Positions 13,835-25,329 are shown, counted from the first letter of the stretch. The stretch: DNA of 64,000 nucleotides from Harmothoe impar (GCA_947462335.1 OX381704.1:42846942-42910941), one strand, 5' to 3'. A program made the numbers and translations. The notes: a model not told the origin generated them from the sequence alone.

Positions 13835-13972
13835 CAGATAGACTATGGTTATGAAAAGGTATACAGAATTAACCACAGCTTTCTGGTGGGGCCAGACGAG
13901 GGCGAAGCCCAAGTTGCCCTACCAGAAAGCTGTGGTTAATCCTCTTACCTTTTCATAACCATTGTCTATCTG
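13835..13972. mobile_element. Long hairpin element 1
   Basis: This is an imperfect palindrome. The left arm runs cagatagac through gaattaaccacagctttctggt and the right arm mirrors it from accagaaagctgtggttaa to gtctatctg. A short GC-rich apex (about 13895-13920) separates the arms. It looks like a fold-back MITE; no clear target duplication was seen. Confidence 0.75.
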
Positions 13973-14818
13973 ACTTAACCCTCGGGTATACGATATACCC
14001 AAGGTGCGAATCCTTTGTCTTTGCCGTCCACCGTGGGTTAAGCTAGAAGAACCTAGTGTGTCTAGGCAGAAAATACTATTAATTCAAGAATGCATCTTAA
14101 ACATATTGATCAATGAATGGCCTGGGGAAAGGGTCCCTAGTGTACCCTGCACTAAGGTCCCTTTCCGCATATCGTGCCCCTTATACTGTATACAGCGAGT
14201 AGGATGCAGGAGAAGGAAGCTGTGTACATGTGGGGTCATACCATACATTTCCAGGTTGTGTTATCGGCAGCAGGTGCTGTCTGAAAGTGATGCTGGTCTG
14301 TGGATAATCCTCACATACAGATCTGTGAACACCCAGCCCCCGTAAGTCATCCCATAAGCCACCCTCCCTTCTCCAATGGTTGAGCGCTCTTTCCAAGTAC
14401 GCCGTACCTCAATTTTGATACCCATACTAGGCATTGAGCTGGTTTGTATGTACCGGTATCTAGATTCCTTCATTTTGATCATGGATAACAATTGACCGCA
14501 ATTGGTCCATATCCAGTCGATAGTTTGGATTGCCCACATATGACTTATAGATATTGGCTCTTCAGCCTAAGGCTTGGTTTTTTTTAGAACAGTATTTGAC
14601 ACGTATTAAGTTAAGAAATAAGCCCCGACTCTACAGATCAATAGATAGAGATAATAAGGACTTGTCTGCATTTTCATCATATAACTAACTTTCGAAAAGC
14701 TGTATTTTTCTTATATGTGCGTAGTACCCTCTCGTGTTTCGCAGACATTTTCCGTGTATACTCTTGGTCCCGTTCCCCATCCCAGTCTTTCTGTGTCATA
14801 CAAATAATAACCTACTGC

Positions 14819-14962
14819 TCTCTCTGTCTCTCTCCGTCTTTCTCTTTGTCTCTCTGTCTCTCTGTCTCGATCTCTGTCTCTGTCTCGGTTTCTCTCTCCC
14901 TCCCCCTCCCCCTCTCCCTCTCCCTCTCCCTCTCCCTCTCCCTCTCCCTCTCCCTCTCTCTC
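14819..14962 (+). repeat. TCTCTG / CCCTCT microsatellite
   Basis: A pyrimidine-only tract moving from TCTCTGTC units into regular CCCTCT hexamers. It produces false Ser/Leu-rich and Arg/Glu-rich frames. Confidence 0.95.
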
Positions 14963-16010
14963 ATTCCCTCGTCCATGTACATACTATCCCCTAAACCACA
15001 GGCTTGAGTATTCAAGTCTGTGCCTAAACATATACACTCTTAGTCTTGGATGTCCTTTCTTTCATTTATCACGAATATACGGGTCGATTGAATGCTAGCT
15101 ATTCCTATTCCTTCACAGGCCCCTCCCCTTACCCTGCATTACAACACACCACATAGATCAGGCTATAATGGGAGTTGACTGGCAGGAGGAAGGAGGAAGC
15201 CATGTAACTACCCCCCCCTCCTTTACAGCATGGAGAGTCTACAGAGGCAACAGTACTAGACACAGACATGCCAAGACACGCTGATATACCTTATATCCTC
15301 CCAGTTCACTGTCACAGTGGTGATCTATGTGCTTTGCTAATGGTAATGGAGATGTCACGTCCATTCATAATGGCCGATAGCACTCACCGCTGTAGTAGCA
15401 TCAGGAGTACTGTTTTAGAACTGCCATGAACTGAGAAGGCAAGCAGGTAGTTGAACGATAATGGCGATGGTGTCTTTTCCTGATGAGCCTTAAAAGCAGA
15501 CCGGAGAAGTTGTCCCATTTAAGGGCAGTTTGACAGGCAGATAACAAGAAATAGCCGTGTAAGATAGGGTGGTGATTATTCCATCAGAACTTAAGAAAAA
15601 CAAGTTCTGGTTTATTTGGTAGTCATGTAGTCAATTGACATCGTACAGGTACTTGACGTTTGTGGTGTTTGGTGTCTTTTCATGTAACAGTTTTGGATGA
15701 TTTAATCATCCTTCATTAGGCAAAGATGCTTATTTCATATTGGGTAGCTGAAGATAGAAGATGAGAATCAGTGTTGTGGCTTCCCTTTTACTTGCGGTCT
15801 CCTCGGTCACGCCCGTCGAGGTTAAACAAGGGACTGTTTAGCCACAGATATCATATCTGCCTTTGTCATGTGCTAAAGGTAACCTGTCATGTCCATATGA
15901 CTATTCCTTATCCTTGCCATTGCTCTGTAGGGTGGCGCGTTATGCTTCACATATGAGGCTGCATTCTATGTGGTTCTGGTAAAACTATGGTACAAATGTA
16001 ATACGAAATG

Positions 16011-16208
16011 AAACCACACTGATATTCTTGCCTTAATCAGTACCGGCTAAGAACCTAGTCACGATAGTGATTAACTTAGTTACAGGTATGGTAATTTTTG
16101 GTTCCCTATACGATCAACTTAGGTTCGTTAATAATGTCTAACCAACTCGCCTTAGTCCTTCCATTGATAGGAGTATTAGGCTAAGTCTTTTTTGAGTAAG
16201 GCCTTAGT
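16011..16208 (+). repeat. Dispersed repeat, family A copy 2
   Basis: Shares with 5757-5940 the motifs gtgattaac, ttccctatacgatcaac, accaactcgccttagtcc and gagtaaggc in the same order. Confidence 0.55.
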
Positions 16209-18674
16209 CACATTTAGTTTTGCCTCTTTAATTTCTGAATATCAGTCAGTCCTGACCAATGATCTATTCCCTAACCTGTGATAGCCATAACTATGGCCCG
16301 GAGCATTTAGATCAATAGTGCAGGCGGACATCCGGACATTATAACATACTTTTAATATAATATAAATAATAGAACAATGGCATGAGTCTTTATCATAAAC
16401 ATCACCTAAACGTCTACTATATATAATTAGACATTTTGTTAGACTATTGCAAATGAGCATTCTCTTTTGAAATAAAGTCCTGATAATGCCTGTGTATAAT
16501 GTTGCCTCCATGCCTTTCCATATGCCTGTACTCGGTTTCGTTTTGACTTCATCACAGGCCTAAAAATGAAATAACCCCATATTTCGTGTGTGCTTTGGAG
16601 TTGGTTTTGTCAATTTAGAACACTGCGATGAATATAGTAGTAATGATACTTATTTGCTAACGATGCAGATGCTTAACTTTGGAATTGTTGACTTGGAAAT
16701 TCTGAGTGAATGCAATGAGATTGAAACCAGAACGGTTTCGTACAATGTGTGGTATTTGTCATCGCATTTTAATCACATCTAAAATGGTAATTTATCTTTT
16801 TGCAATCATATTCGCCCCCTCTTAAATCTGTGGAAGATGCTGTCATGCTTCAGGGATGCTTTGATTTAAAGAGCTACGTCCACCTGGGTATCAAGAGAAT
16901 GGTCCCTCATCCACGGACCCTCATCTATGATTCTACTGTAGTAGCACTGTTTTAGCTATCTTGCCTGCAAGATGTATGAGAGCACGGAGTGCATACAACG
17001 TCTAACCTTTAAGACCTGGTGTGCCATAGAGATTGCCTCCCATGGAATTCTGTAAAGGTTTTCATACGTGGCCACGCTTATTCTGCTGCCTATGCCAACA
17101 TTACGAACATCGGCCTCCATCCTTCTTAACACCCAGCCAGCATACATATACCTACCCTCCCTTCCTCCTTTGAGCTGCACGCCTATAGGTACGCTAGGTG
17201 GTCCATGCACTGAACAAATTGGCTCCGGGCCTTAGAATGGCGTTCTTGTATGAAGGCAGACAAGTGTCGGTGAGTTTTGACAAATAGCCCCTCTGTTAAA
17301 AAAGCAAATAGATATTTTGAAGCTGTTGGAATAGGTTATGCAGGAGTATTCCTATCATTCTTACAAAGAACCGCATTTACAATAGTTTATTTCAAAAAGC
17401 CCTTGTAATCTGAGACCAAGAATATAACACCATGTTGATATTAGTCTAGCCATCCCCTGAGTAAACTTAATTATTTTCAAATGATTGCATAGTAATCCTA
17501 CCAATCATGTAGGCGTTAACATAATTGAGACTCAGGATAACACAAGGGAAAAGCTTGGTCTAACAGGAGATTAAAATGTAACAGCATCTCCTGTTTGTCT
17601 TTGGCGGGAAGGCTCAAAGAAAAATAAACATTGTTTATTCTCTCCGTTTTCAAGGTGCTGAGACATGGCCCTGAAATATCTAGGGCATTGTGAAGGGGTA
17701 ATTTTAAGGGAGTTTGGATATCCAAGAAGTAGTATAACTTGTATTGGATGAAATTCATCTAGGCAATGAATTTGTAACCATAACGTCATAACCTAATTGC
17801 GATGGAGCTGGACTTGCACATCATTTGATATTTTTATAGGGATTGGTGCCTTAAATCAAGTCCTTCACCAAGGCGATCGTTGATAAGATTTTGACAAAGT
17901 AGACACCAGCACAATATACCAAATGCCATGTTGATTCTTGGCAATGTCATGGTAAAGATTTATTTCAGATTGCGATGTTAGCCCAACATTGATATTCAAA
18001 TATTGGCCCGACTCTGGCTTTACCACTGGCCCACTGATGGTCCATTTTTACATTCTGATATCGAAATCATGTTAGGTCCAATACTGGGTGATGAATTGCA
18101 AAGACGAAAATTGCTGTTTCTGAACTCATGATACTTGACAGTCATGTCGTCAGATCTTTTTAACCATTGAACTTGTCACATAGTGTTGGTCTATCAGGTG
18201 ATGGCATATACAATTATGGATAGAAAACAAAACATTGTATTAGGCGAATGTTGGTGATTGCTGCATGGACCAACGTAGGGCAAACATATATGCTTCAAGA
18301 CATGGCCTTAATTCCAACCAGTATTCAATTCAAAGACCACCTCCCTATTCTTCAGTAGTAGAGCCTCAATGTCGGCGAAAAGCAGCAAGAAACAAGTGAT
18401 CAGTTAAGAGTTGGCTCTAATTGTATTAGACTAGTACAAGGATCTCATTTTCTAATCTAATAAGAACAGGATTTAGTGCTTTCTTGGCTGCACTTCATCA
18501 ATTGTGTCATGAGTAAATGAAGCCAAACAATGAAGCTAAATGAAGCCCTATAGACAGTGTAGGAGAACAATAAGAGTAAGCTGAACCCAACATCTGAATT
18601 TAACCACCATTTTATTGTCTTGAATTAATAAACTATATAATAAATACTGTTGTTCTATTGTTGCATGTTTATCC

Positions 18675-18750
18675 TATCTCTCTGTCTCTGTCTCTGTCTC
18701 TGTCTCTGTCTCTCTCTGTCTCTCTCTCTCTCTGTCTGTGTCTGTGTCTG

Positions 18751-18814
<64 letters not shown>
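18675..18814 (+). repeat. TCTCTG / TC microsatellite
   Basis: Runs of TCTCTG, TCTGTG and then pure TC. No gene; frames here encode only Ser/Leu or Arg/Glu repeats. Confidence 0.95.
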
Positions 18815-19269
18815 TAAAGAACCCACGTACGTTTCCGAGATCATCTATCATATGCACCCATGCGATATGGCTTTGCCCCGTATGATTATGGTTTACTATA
18901 GAGGCACATGATATATACATATCACACATGAAATAGAACATAATAAGTATTTGTTATAAGGAGGTATTAAGGCATGAGTCAGCCAAACAGTTTGTGATAT
19001 CTAACAAACAAGTTATGCATGAAGCCATCCAATGTACAGCCGCAGCACTTGACATCAGCTTTTTATTATCCATGACTTTTAGCAGAGTGTAGATACCAGT
19101 GTTAAAACTAATAGGATTGGACGTCCTTCTGAGATTTAACAGTATAATCATGTTAACTACATGAAACCACACACAGAAACTAAGAAAGTACGATACCCCT
19201 GTCTTTATCACTGCCATAGGACCATACGCAGGCTACTGTCACTCACAATTATCTCAAACAGTATATGTA

Positions 19270-19520
19270 TGGTTCACTCCGAGGCGGCCTGAAATAAAAT
19301 GCGCCAGTATGGGCCGCCTGTTGATGAATTGCTGCCCTTATCTGCTCACACAGGGAGCGATTTGCGAGCAGCTCAGAGCTGTCAAAAGCCGTTGGATCCG
19401 CCACCCAGACTCTGGGGCTGGCACCCTTCGATTAGGTGCAAATTCACGACGTTCCGTCATCATAATTCATAGGAGCCGCATTTTTCACGAGGCTAATTCC
19501 TTGAGGGTGCGCCATAATTG
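19270..19520. promoter_or_regulatory. CpG-containing, possibly conserved regulatory block in intron 1
   Basis: Compared with the AT-rich intron around it, this stretch is more GC-rich with many CpGs. It contains gagcagctcagagctg, a dense mix of short palindromes and an ATTA/TAAT cluster near its end. Open frames are short and unlike known proteins. A conserved enhancer about 1 kb upstream of exon 2 is plausible but unproven. Confidence 0.25.
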
Positions 19521-20417
19521 AACTGTGGGTATGGAGTGACAGTGCTTATAATGATAACGCATGGCGGCGCCGGTAAGGAAGCCATTCCATCACTCGCAGA
19601 CCCTAGCCATTACTGAAACATGAAACCCTGACTAACACACACATCAAACATAATCCCTTCTCCACTCACACGCCACCATTGCCTTTCTCAATATAGATAT
19701 TTCCAATTTTTCTAGCCATCCACCTTCGCCGGTAGAACTTCTAAAGCTGAACTGCTTCCGCTCTGGGCAGGAACCCACCTAAAAATAGCTCCCATTATTT
19801 TAGCTTTCGGCGAGACAAAAAGAGGGGCGGATTAGCCCAAATGAGATTTCAGACTCGTCTCGCACCATCAGTTACCTTTTGATCATCAGGAATTAAGACT
19901 TAATGTAAAATGAGTTTGCTTGATCAGAGACAAGATTGTTCTGTGTATGCCTCTAGTCACACGTTGATGCTTTTCCCTACCCTCATCCCCTTTTTAAGAT
20001 GTTTAATTGATTCCTGTTCTTAATTACATGTGCTGCTAATACCATCTGTGCCTCCAATAACACGATGCCAAATCCTATTTTCAAAGAATTGGGAGGAATA
20101 AAATTGCAATGAGTCATGTTGGTAAACAGTATATTGGAATGTACCATCACTTAGGTTACACATTGGTATAATTGGTTCAGTGACTAGCATCACCCAGGTG
20201 TTGTATTCCCAGTAGGTGCATGTCTTATCTGGAGCTTAAGCGAATTAAGTTAATGAAATAATTTTCTAGGAATACGCAAGCAATGCCCACCACATCATAC
20301 ACACAATAGCTACCATTCATGATTTTTTTAGAAGGATTGGGCATTGGTATAACAGTTAGAAGGAATAGTAAACTATACAAGTATATCGAACTGACCTTTC
20401 CTTTTTTGTTGTTTCAG

Positions 20418-20504
20418 CTTCTAATGGCCGGGGTTGTTGGCATTATCTTCTGTGCTACCGACTTTGTCACATATAGCAGGAACATCAACGCCTTTGTGGT
20501 CAAG
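20418..20504 (+). CDS. SSPN: Sarcospan homologue, coding exon 2 (TM2)
   Basis: An 87-bp exon encodes residues 261-289, starting LLMAGVVGIIFCATDFV. The acceptor is a long T-rich run ending TTTCAG, and the donor is CAAG followed by GTAACT; both junctions are phase 0. Joining it to exon 1 gives FWAGIP then LLMAGVVGI, keeping the spacing seen in sarcospan between the FWAGI motif and TM2. It forms most of TM2 and the short cytosolic turn before TM3. The third exon lies 12.4 kb downstream because intron 2 carries a large mobile element. Confidence 0.85.
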
Positions 20505-20677
20505 GTAACTCTTTTTAATGGATAGAACTGATACCTCCACTTTAGATAACATAACAGCCTTGTCTCATACCCAAATATCATATCTGAATACTAAATGTAA
20601 ATTCTATGTATACCTGGGCTGGCATATGTGTAGTGTGACATGTGATTTATCCTAGATTTGATGTGTGATATATGACT

Positions 20678-20683
20678 GACATG
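20678..20683. repeat. 6-bp target-site duplication, left (GACATG)
   Basis: GACATG sits directly outside the left terminal repeat and recurs directly outside the right one at 30066-30071. A perfect 6-bp direct repeat at exactly these points marks the element's insertion boundaries. Confidence 0.85.
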
Positions 20684-20744
20684 AGTAGTATAGTATGTAT
20701 CGGAACGGGACTATAGTTAAGTACTGTTTATTACTCAATCGACC

Positions 20745-20975
20745 TGCAGCCAATCAGAGGCCTCCCTTTTGGCGGGAAATTCAAAAGCAGCCAATGAGAG
20801 GCCTCCCTTTTGGCGGGAAATTCAAATAGGTCACGTGACCTTTGGGCGGGAAATTCAAATAGGTCACGTGACCGGAAGTGACCTACTTAAGAGGGTCACG
20901 TGACCACCATGTTGGCGGGAAATTCAAATAGGTCACGTGACGGGAAGTGACCTACTTAAGGGGGTCACGTGACTA
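20745..20975. promoter_or_regulatory. Promoter-like array in left TIR: CCAAT, E2F, E-box and ETS sites
   Basis: There are two CCAAT boxes (20750, 20791) in the NF-Y-like context cagccaat. GGCGGGAAATTCAAA occurs four times (20771, 20812, 20845, 20914); its TTGGCGGGAAA form fits E2F sites, and GGCGG is followed after four bases by TTCAAA, the complement of the CHR element. Full or near GGTCACGTGACC E-boxes occur at 20829, 20862, 20894, 20931 and 20963. ACCGGAAGT near 20871 fits ETS factors. No TATA box is evident. This mix is typical of TATA-less, cell-cycle-regulated promoters. Function here is inferred. Confidence 0.6.
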
Positions 20976-21191
20976 CTAGGTTGGCTTTCAAAATAAGTCA
21001 CTTGAGATTTTGATGGATAAATAAATTTAAAAAAAGAAAAAAAAAGCAAGCTGAAAAAGCTTGCTAAAAAATAATTTAAAAATGTGGCTCTTTTTTTCTA
21101 GGGGGGGAGGGGCACTCTGGGGGGCACTCTTTAAGATGCATGGGGGGGGAGGGGGGGGAGGGGGGGGGAGGGGCAGGGTTTTTTAAGAGTG

Positions 21192-21240
21192 AGACTCGCT
21201 TCTCTGCCCTCTCTAAAAGAGAGGGCAGAGAGGCGAGTCT
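21192..21240. repeat. Hairpin inside left TIR
   Basis: AGACTCGC plus tctctgccctctct pairs with agagagggcagaga plus GCGAGTCT around a short AAA loop. It is repeated in the right TIR at 29479-29527. A G-rich run lies directly beside it. Confidence 0.85.
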
Positions 21241-21520
21241 ACTTACAATGAAAGGTATCATGATTGCGTTTATGATGATGTGCATCATGATGTGACTATC
21301 TTACAACCCTATGAGAAATAAGCAAGACATGGGCGTACTTACACGGGCTATTTGTAAACTAATTTCTCTTGAATCTATTAACAGCTCACATTTTTTTTCT
21401 TAGATGACATCTGACAGCTGCTTGCTAGGCTAAGATATTGTTAAATAAACAACTTGGAAAGCTAATTACAGTTTTCTGGCTTGAAATATAGTCTTTCAAC
21501 AGACTTTTTTTCTCATCTTA

Positions 21521-21897
21521 CACAGAGGCAAATATCAGAGACACCCAATGGCGCTTAAACTGCTCTCAGCCAAGGGTCGGGCACTGCTGGACTATAATAG
21601 ACGGGTCAAGGACCGTTCTACTGTGGGTCAGGCTAGGTCGGACATTCAATAACGCGACTTTAGCAAAACTTGCTTGAAAGTCTGACCATGCGAGATCCTT
21701 ATGCCCCAGTCTGTCAATGCTGTCCAGACTTTCAAGCAAGGTTGTCAAAGACTTACCTGTCATTGAATGTCCGACTTAGCCTGCCTGACCCTCAGTAGAA
21801 CGGTCCTTGACTCATCTATTATAGTCCAGCAGCGCCCGACCCTTGTATGAGAGGGGTATTGACACCATTGGCTGACTCTGATAATTCGCCTGTGTGC
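21521..21897. repeat. 377-bp imperfect palindrome inside the element
   Basis: The left arm starts near cacagaggcaaatatcagag and the right arm ends with its complement (ctctgataattcgcctgtgtg). Inner parts also pair: caagggtcgggc at 21571 with gcccgacccttg at 21834, and the cttgcttgaaagtctg segment with cagactttcaagcaag. Arms are about 170 bases, and the transcript would fold into a long hairpin. Confidence 0.85.
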
Positions 21898-21984
21898 ACG
21901 AGGGGAGGAGAGGGTTTACAGCTTGCGCTTATAGAGCACTACTAGTGGAGGTTTGGATGAGGAGGCTATGACATATGATGTTTG

Positions 21985-22138
21985 TCTTAAAAAATAGCCA
22001 TGGCGCATGTCGATGTCGCTTAATTATGCTCATATCTCATGTCGATTTTAAGAATTGCTCATGTCACCTGTCACTGTGTTTTTCAAGCTTCATGTCAAAT
22101 GTCACTAGGCTTCATCTCGACTTTAGTGGTCCACACCG
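21985..22138 (+). repeat. Inner inverted repeat, left arm (CATGTC-rich)
   Basis: This is the diverged reverse complement of 27499-27718. Both carry repeated CATGTC motifs, an atgtcgattttaag block and end in the ggtccacacc segment. The pair forms a second, nested inverted repeat inside the TIR-bounded element. Confidence 0.75.
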
Positions 22139-22490
22139 CTGCTGCTGCTGCTGCTGCTGTCGGTGCTGCTGCTTGTGCTGCTTGTGCTGCTCATGCAGCA
22201 GCTGCTGGCTGCTTGTGCTGCTGCTGCTGCTGCTGACAGATGCTACTGCTTGTGCTACTGCTCGTGCAGCAGCTGCCAGCAGCTGCTGAAGCAGCTGCCA
22301 GCAGCTGCTGGCTGCTTGTGCTGCTGACAAGGTCATGGGGGCTGCTGCTGACGATGTCACGGATGCTGCTGACAAATGCTACGGCTTGTGCTGCTCGTGC
22401 TGCTTGTGCTGCTGAAGTCGCTGCCAGCTGCTTGTGCTGCACGTGCAGCTGCTGCTGAAGCCGCTGCTAGATGCTGCTGCTTGTGCGGCA
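22137..22490 (+). repeat. CTG-rich cryptic trinucleotide block
   Basis: Interrupted CTG runs with TGTGCTGCT, CAGCAGCTGC and similar variants extend over about 350 bases. Partial CAGCTG palindromes allow strong self-pairing. All six frames stay open for a while as Ala-, Cys-, Leu-, Ser- or Gln-rich strings, so none should be read as a gene. Confidence 0.9.
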
Positions 22491-23030
22491 CGAGACTGAG
22501 TAGCCGCTATTCGGCGTTTCACTCCTTATGTACCCTGTCCTAGTTAATCCTCTTAAACGGCTGAAAAGGCTCTCTCAGCACAGAGACTCTACTCAATGTA
22601 AGAGATCAGTTAAGTAAGTTTTCACATGCCACCTGACTACTGCGGGAGGGTTTAGACTTAAGCAGCTTAGTGCACACACGTGTCTGTTAGAAAAGCTACC
22701 TGCACACCTGCCTTCCTTTTTCACTAGTATTTACCCCCTGCCGACTTATAAGGCACCTATACACGCCTTCTTGCTTCTAGAGCTAAGCTGACTGGCAGCT
22801 ATTTTAAAAGAGAATACTCGTTACCTGTATAACGGATAAGGGGGTTATGAGATTAGCATGTGTATACAAAAAAAAACAAAAAAAAGCTACAGGGGGCGCG
22901 TGTCTGTCTGTGAGGTAGAGACCATGTGGTAAGCGACTCAAGTGTAAAACAACAGCACCTCCTCTTGTCGCAGTGAGTGGTGTGGACGGCGGCTGGCTAG
23001 TTGAATTTAAGCGTCAGCTTGAAAGATAAG

Positions 23031-23288
23031 GCCAAATAAAAAAAAAGGTTTGTTTCAGGTCACCCGACCAACCCTAGCAAAACAGGGTCGACCCTACGTT
23101 TTTTTTTAAGCAAGTTTGAAGAAAATTTCATATTTTTATACTTTTTGGGTCATTTTTAGAATTTCCACGGAGGATGGCTAGTACTTTCATGTTAAAAAAA
23201 TAAAATAAAATAAAATAAAAATCCGACCTACCGACTCCAGTCTTTCTGCCCATGTTACCTGAAACATACCTTTTTATTTTTTTTTGGC
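23031..23288. mobile_element. MITE, family B copy 1 (nested in the 9.4-kb element)
   Basis: The ends are inverted: GCCAAATAAAA then AAGGTTTGTTTCAGGTCACC on the left, and GTTACCTGAAACATACC then poly-T and TTGGC on the right. A related element lies at 45984-46260. It contains a (TAAAA)n run at 23198-23221 and no gene. Its presence inside the larger element shows nested insertion. Confidence 0.7.
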
Positions 23289-23917
23289 TTAATCCGTTCA
23301 CGGGCTGGCGCGTCACACCTGTCGTTAATCACCCCCTGTAGTCTTTGTATACACAGGTGACTCGGCTTTATCTCTTCACCAGCTATAATCCCATATACAT
23401 GTAGCGCACGTTACACTCGTTAATTCTCTTTTCATGCTGATGGATTAGGGGTGGAAGGGTTCAGGTGAAAAGCGATTTGATTCTCTCTGGAAGAGGGTTG
23501 GAGCTCTAGGTGAAAACAAGCTTAGAACATCCAGATTAGCTGCTCTCTCGGCTATATAAAGAGCTTCATTTTTTCTAATCTCTGCCCACTTCGTCTTGTT
23601 GTACACTATCAGTCACGAGGCAGACGCTGGAAGTAGCAGATGTTTGCAGTATGGTTTACACAGAGGTTACCTGCTAATAGGATTTTGTCAGAATAGGGTG
23701 AGTTGCTATTAAAATGAACATTTAAATGGGTTGTTAATATGGTATCTGATGTTAATGAGCTAACACCTAACATTGAGGATTATGACCTCCCAGAGGGGCG
23801 TCTCGCCAAATTCTCCAGTCTTGACTATAGTCTTAACTGTCTAAAGACTGTGGAGCACGTTAATGGGTGGTCTCCTTACTAATTTCACTTGACCAGGCCG
23901 GCAGGGTCAACTAGGCT

Positions 23918-24619
23918 AGGTAATTACAACCACAAGGGCGGCTACTCAACATGCAAGTAGACCTACTACTACGAGATTGTCTTTTGACCACTCTGCCGCC
24001 GCCTGCTGGTCTGGCGATTACATGCTCTAGTATAGTTCTCCGCTCTTTTCGTCAGATGACGCCACAATAGGGTTTTTGTACATTTCCACGATACTCGCGA
24101 ACATTTTAAACGCATAATGACCTATAATAAGCAACAAAGCACACTTCTAATATATTGAATATAAGAAACATGTCAACGTTGTGTATTTCTGATAGAATGA
24201 GGCAGATTCTTTGAAATATCAACTAAACTATAGTGAGATTGAAAATACTACACCATATCTAAAGCGATATAAAAGCTATATAAAGTCAGAACCTCTGACG
24301 GATCGGTAGGATCACTCAACCATTCGTCCTCGAAAGCAACACAGGGTTCCCGTCCAACAGGACTTTGAGCCTTGACGCTTTTGAGGAGGTTTGATCTCAT
24401 GCTGCTTAACATGTGGTGTAATTAATCAACACCGCGGCCCCTCTTTAGGGGCCACACAATAAACAAAGAATAAAAAAGGGTAGGACTTAGGTTTAAAGTG
24501 AATCTCCCAGGATTTTGGCGAGGTCGACAAAGGAGGAGATAACAGATTAAACTGCAGGAGACTATACGCAAACCTTGATACTCTCAGAGGGGGAGCTCCA
24601 TATTGCGGACCTGTGGTCA
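23918..24619 (+). repeat. 702-bp tandem repeat, copy A
   Basis: It starts aggtaattacaacc and is followed immediately by copy B at 24620, about 95% alike by eye. Each copy contains atagttctccgctctt, a run of TATAA-like AT-rich sequence, the stem-loop GGCCCCTCTTTAGGGGCC and an AATAAA. No protein is recognisable. Tandem LTR-like units or a duplicated non-coding module are both possible. Confidence 0.9.
24436..24453 (+). repeat. Conserved stem-loop GGCCCCTCTTTAGGGGCC
   Basis: A 7-bp stem with a 4-base CTTT loop, followed by acacaataaacaaagaata. The same 18 bases recur at 25147-25164 and 26297-26314, even though the third repeat copy has otherwise drifted. It resembles the histone 3' stem-loop in size but differs at the conserved second position and loop, so a shared function is only a guess. 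Confidence 0.8.
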
Positions 24620-25329
24620 AGGTAATTACAACCACAAGGGTGGCTACTCAACATGCAAGTAGACCTACTACTACGAGATTGTCTTTTGACCACTCTGCTG
24701 CCGCCTGCTGGTCTAGCCATTACATGCTCTAGTGTAGTTCTCCGCTCTTTTCGTCAGATGACGCCACAATAGGGTTTTTGTACATTTCCACGATACTCGC
24801 GAACATTTTAAACGCATAATGACCTATAATAAGCAACAAAGCACACTTCTAATATATTGAATATAAGAAACATGTCAACGCTGTGTATTTCTGATAGAAT
24901 GAGGCAGATTCTTTGAAATATCAACTAAACTATAGTGAGATTGAAAATACTACACCATATCTAAAGCGATATAAAAGCTATATAAAGTCAGAACTTCTCA
25001 CGGAACGGCATCTGCAACAGATCACTCAACCATTCGTCTTCAAATGCCACACAGGGTTCCCGTCCAACAGGACTCTGAGCCTTGTCGCTTTTGAGGAAGG
25101 TTTGATCTCATGTTGCTTAACATGTGGTGTAATTAATCAACACCGCGGCCCCTCTTTAGGGGCCACACAATAAACAAAGAATAAAAAGGGTAGACCTTAG
25201 GTTTAAAGTGAATCTCCCAGGATTTTGGCGAAGTCGACAAAGGGGTAGATAACAGATTAACCTGCAAGAGACTATACGCAAACCTTGATACTCTCAGAGG
25301 GGGAGTCCCATATTGCGGACTTGTGGTCA
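24620..25329 (+). repeat. 702-bp tandem repeat, copy B
   Basis: Second head-to-tail unit, ending gcggacttgtggtca like copy A. Small differences include a single T for A changes and short indels that alter every reading frame, arguing against protein coding. Confidence 0.9.

Larger units (their letters stand above)
950..20417 (+). other. SSPN intron 1 (19.5 kb)
   Basis: It is bounded by GTAAGT at 950 and a pyrimidine-rich TTTCAG ending at 20417. No convincing exon was found inside; open frames are short, unlike known proteins and often lie over repeats. Apart from the separately listed repeats, I see nothing I can name at 950-1828, 1982-2982, 3073-5756, 5941-6810, 6893-12035, 12261-13157, 13371-13834, 13973-14818, 14963-16010, 16209-18674 and 18815-19269. 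Slightly more GC-rich, CpG-containing stretches at 7500-8000 and 19270-19520 could be regulatory. Confidence 0.75.
20684..21363 (+). repeat. Left terminal inverted repeat (680 bp)
   Basis: This matches the reverse complement of 29356-30065 almost base for base. The outer part holds the promoter-like array, and the inner part holds A-rich, G-rich and hairpin segments ending ttgtaaactaat. The main difference is a missing 29-30-bp unit of E-box plus ETS sequence that the right copy has. Runs of G at 21103-21175 differ slightly in length. Confidence 0.92.

Noticed and set aside
22039..22458. Ala-, Cys-, Leu-, Ser- and Gln-rich frames
   Set aside because: All are readings of the CTG-rich repeat in different frames.
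24436..24453. Histone 3' stem-loop
   Set aside because: The size fits, but the second stem base pair and the loop (CTTT) differ from the histone consensus, and no histone gene is nearby.
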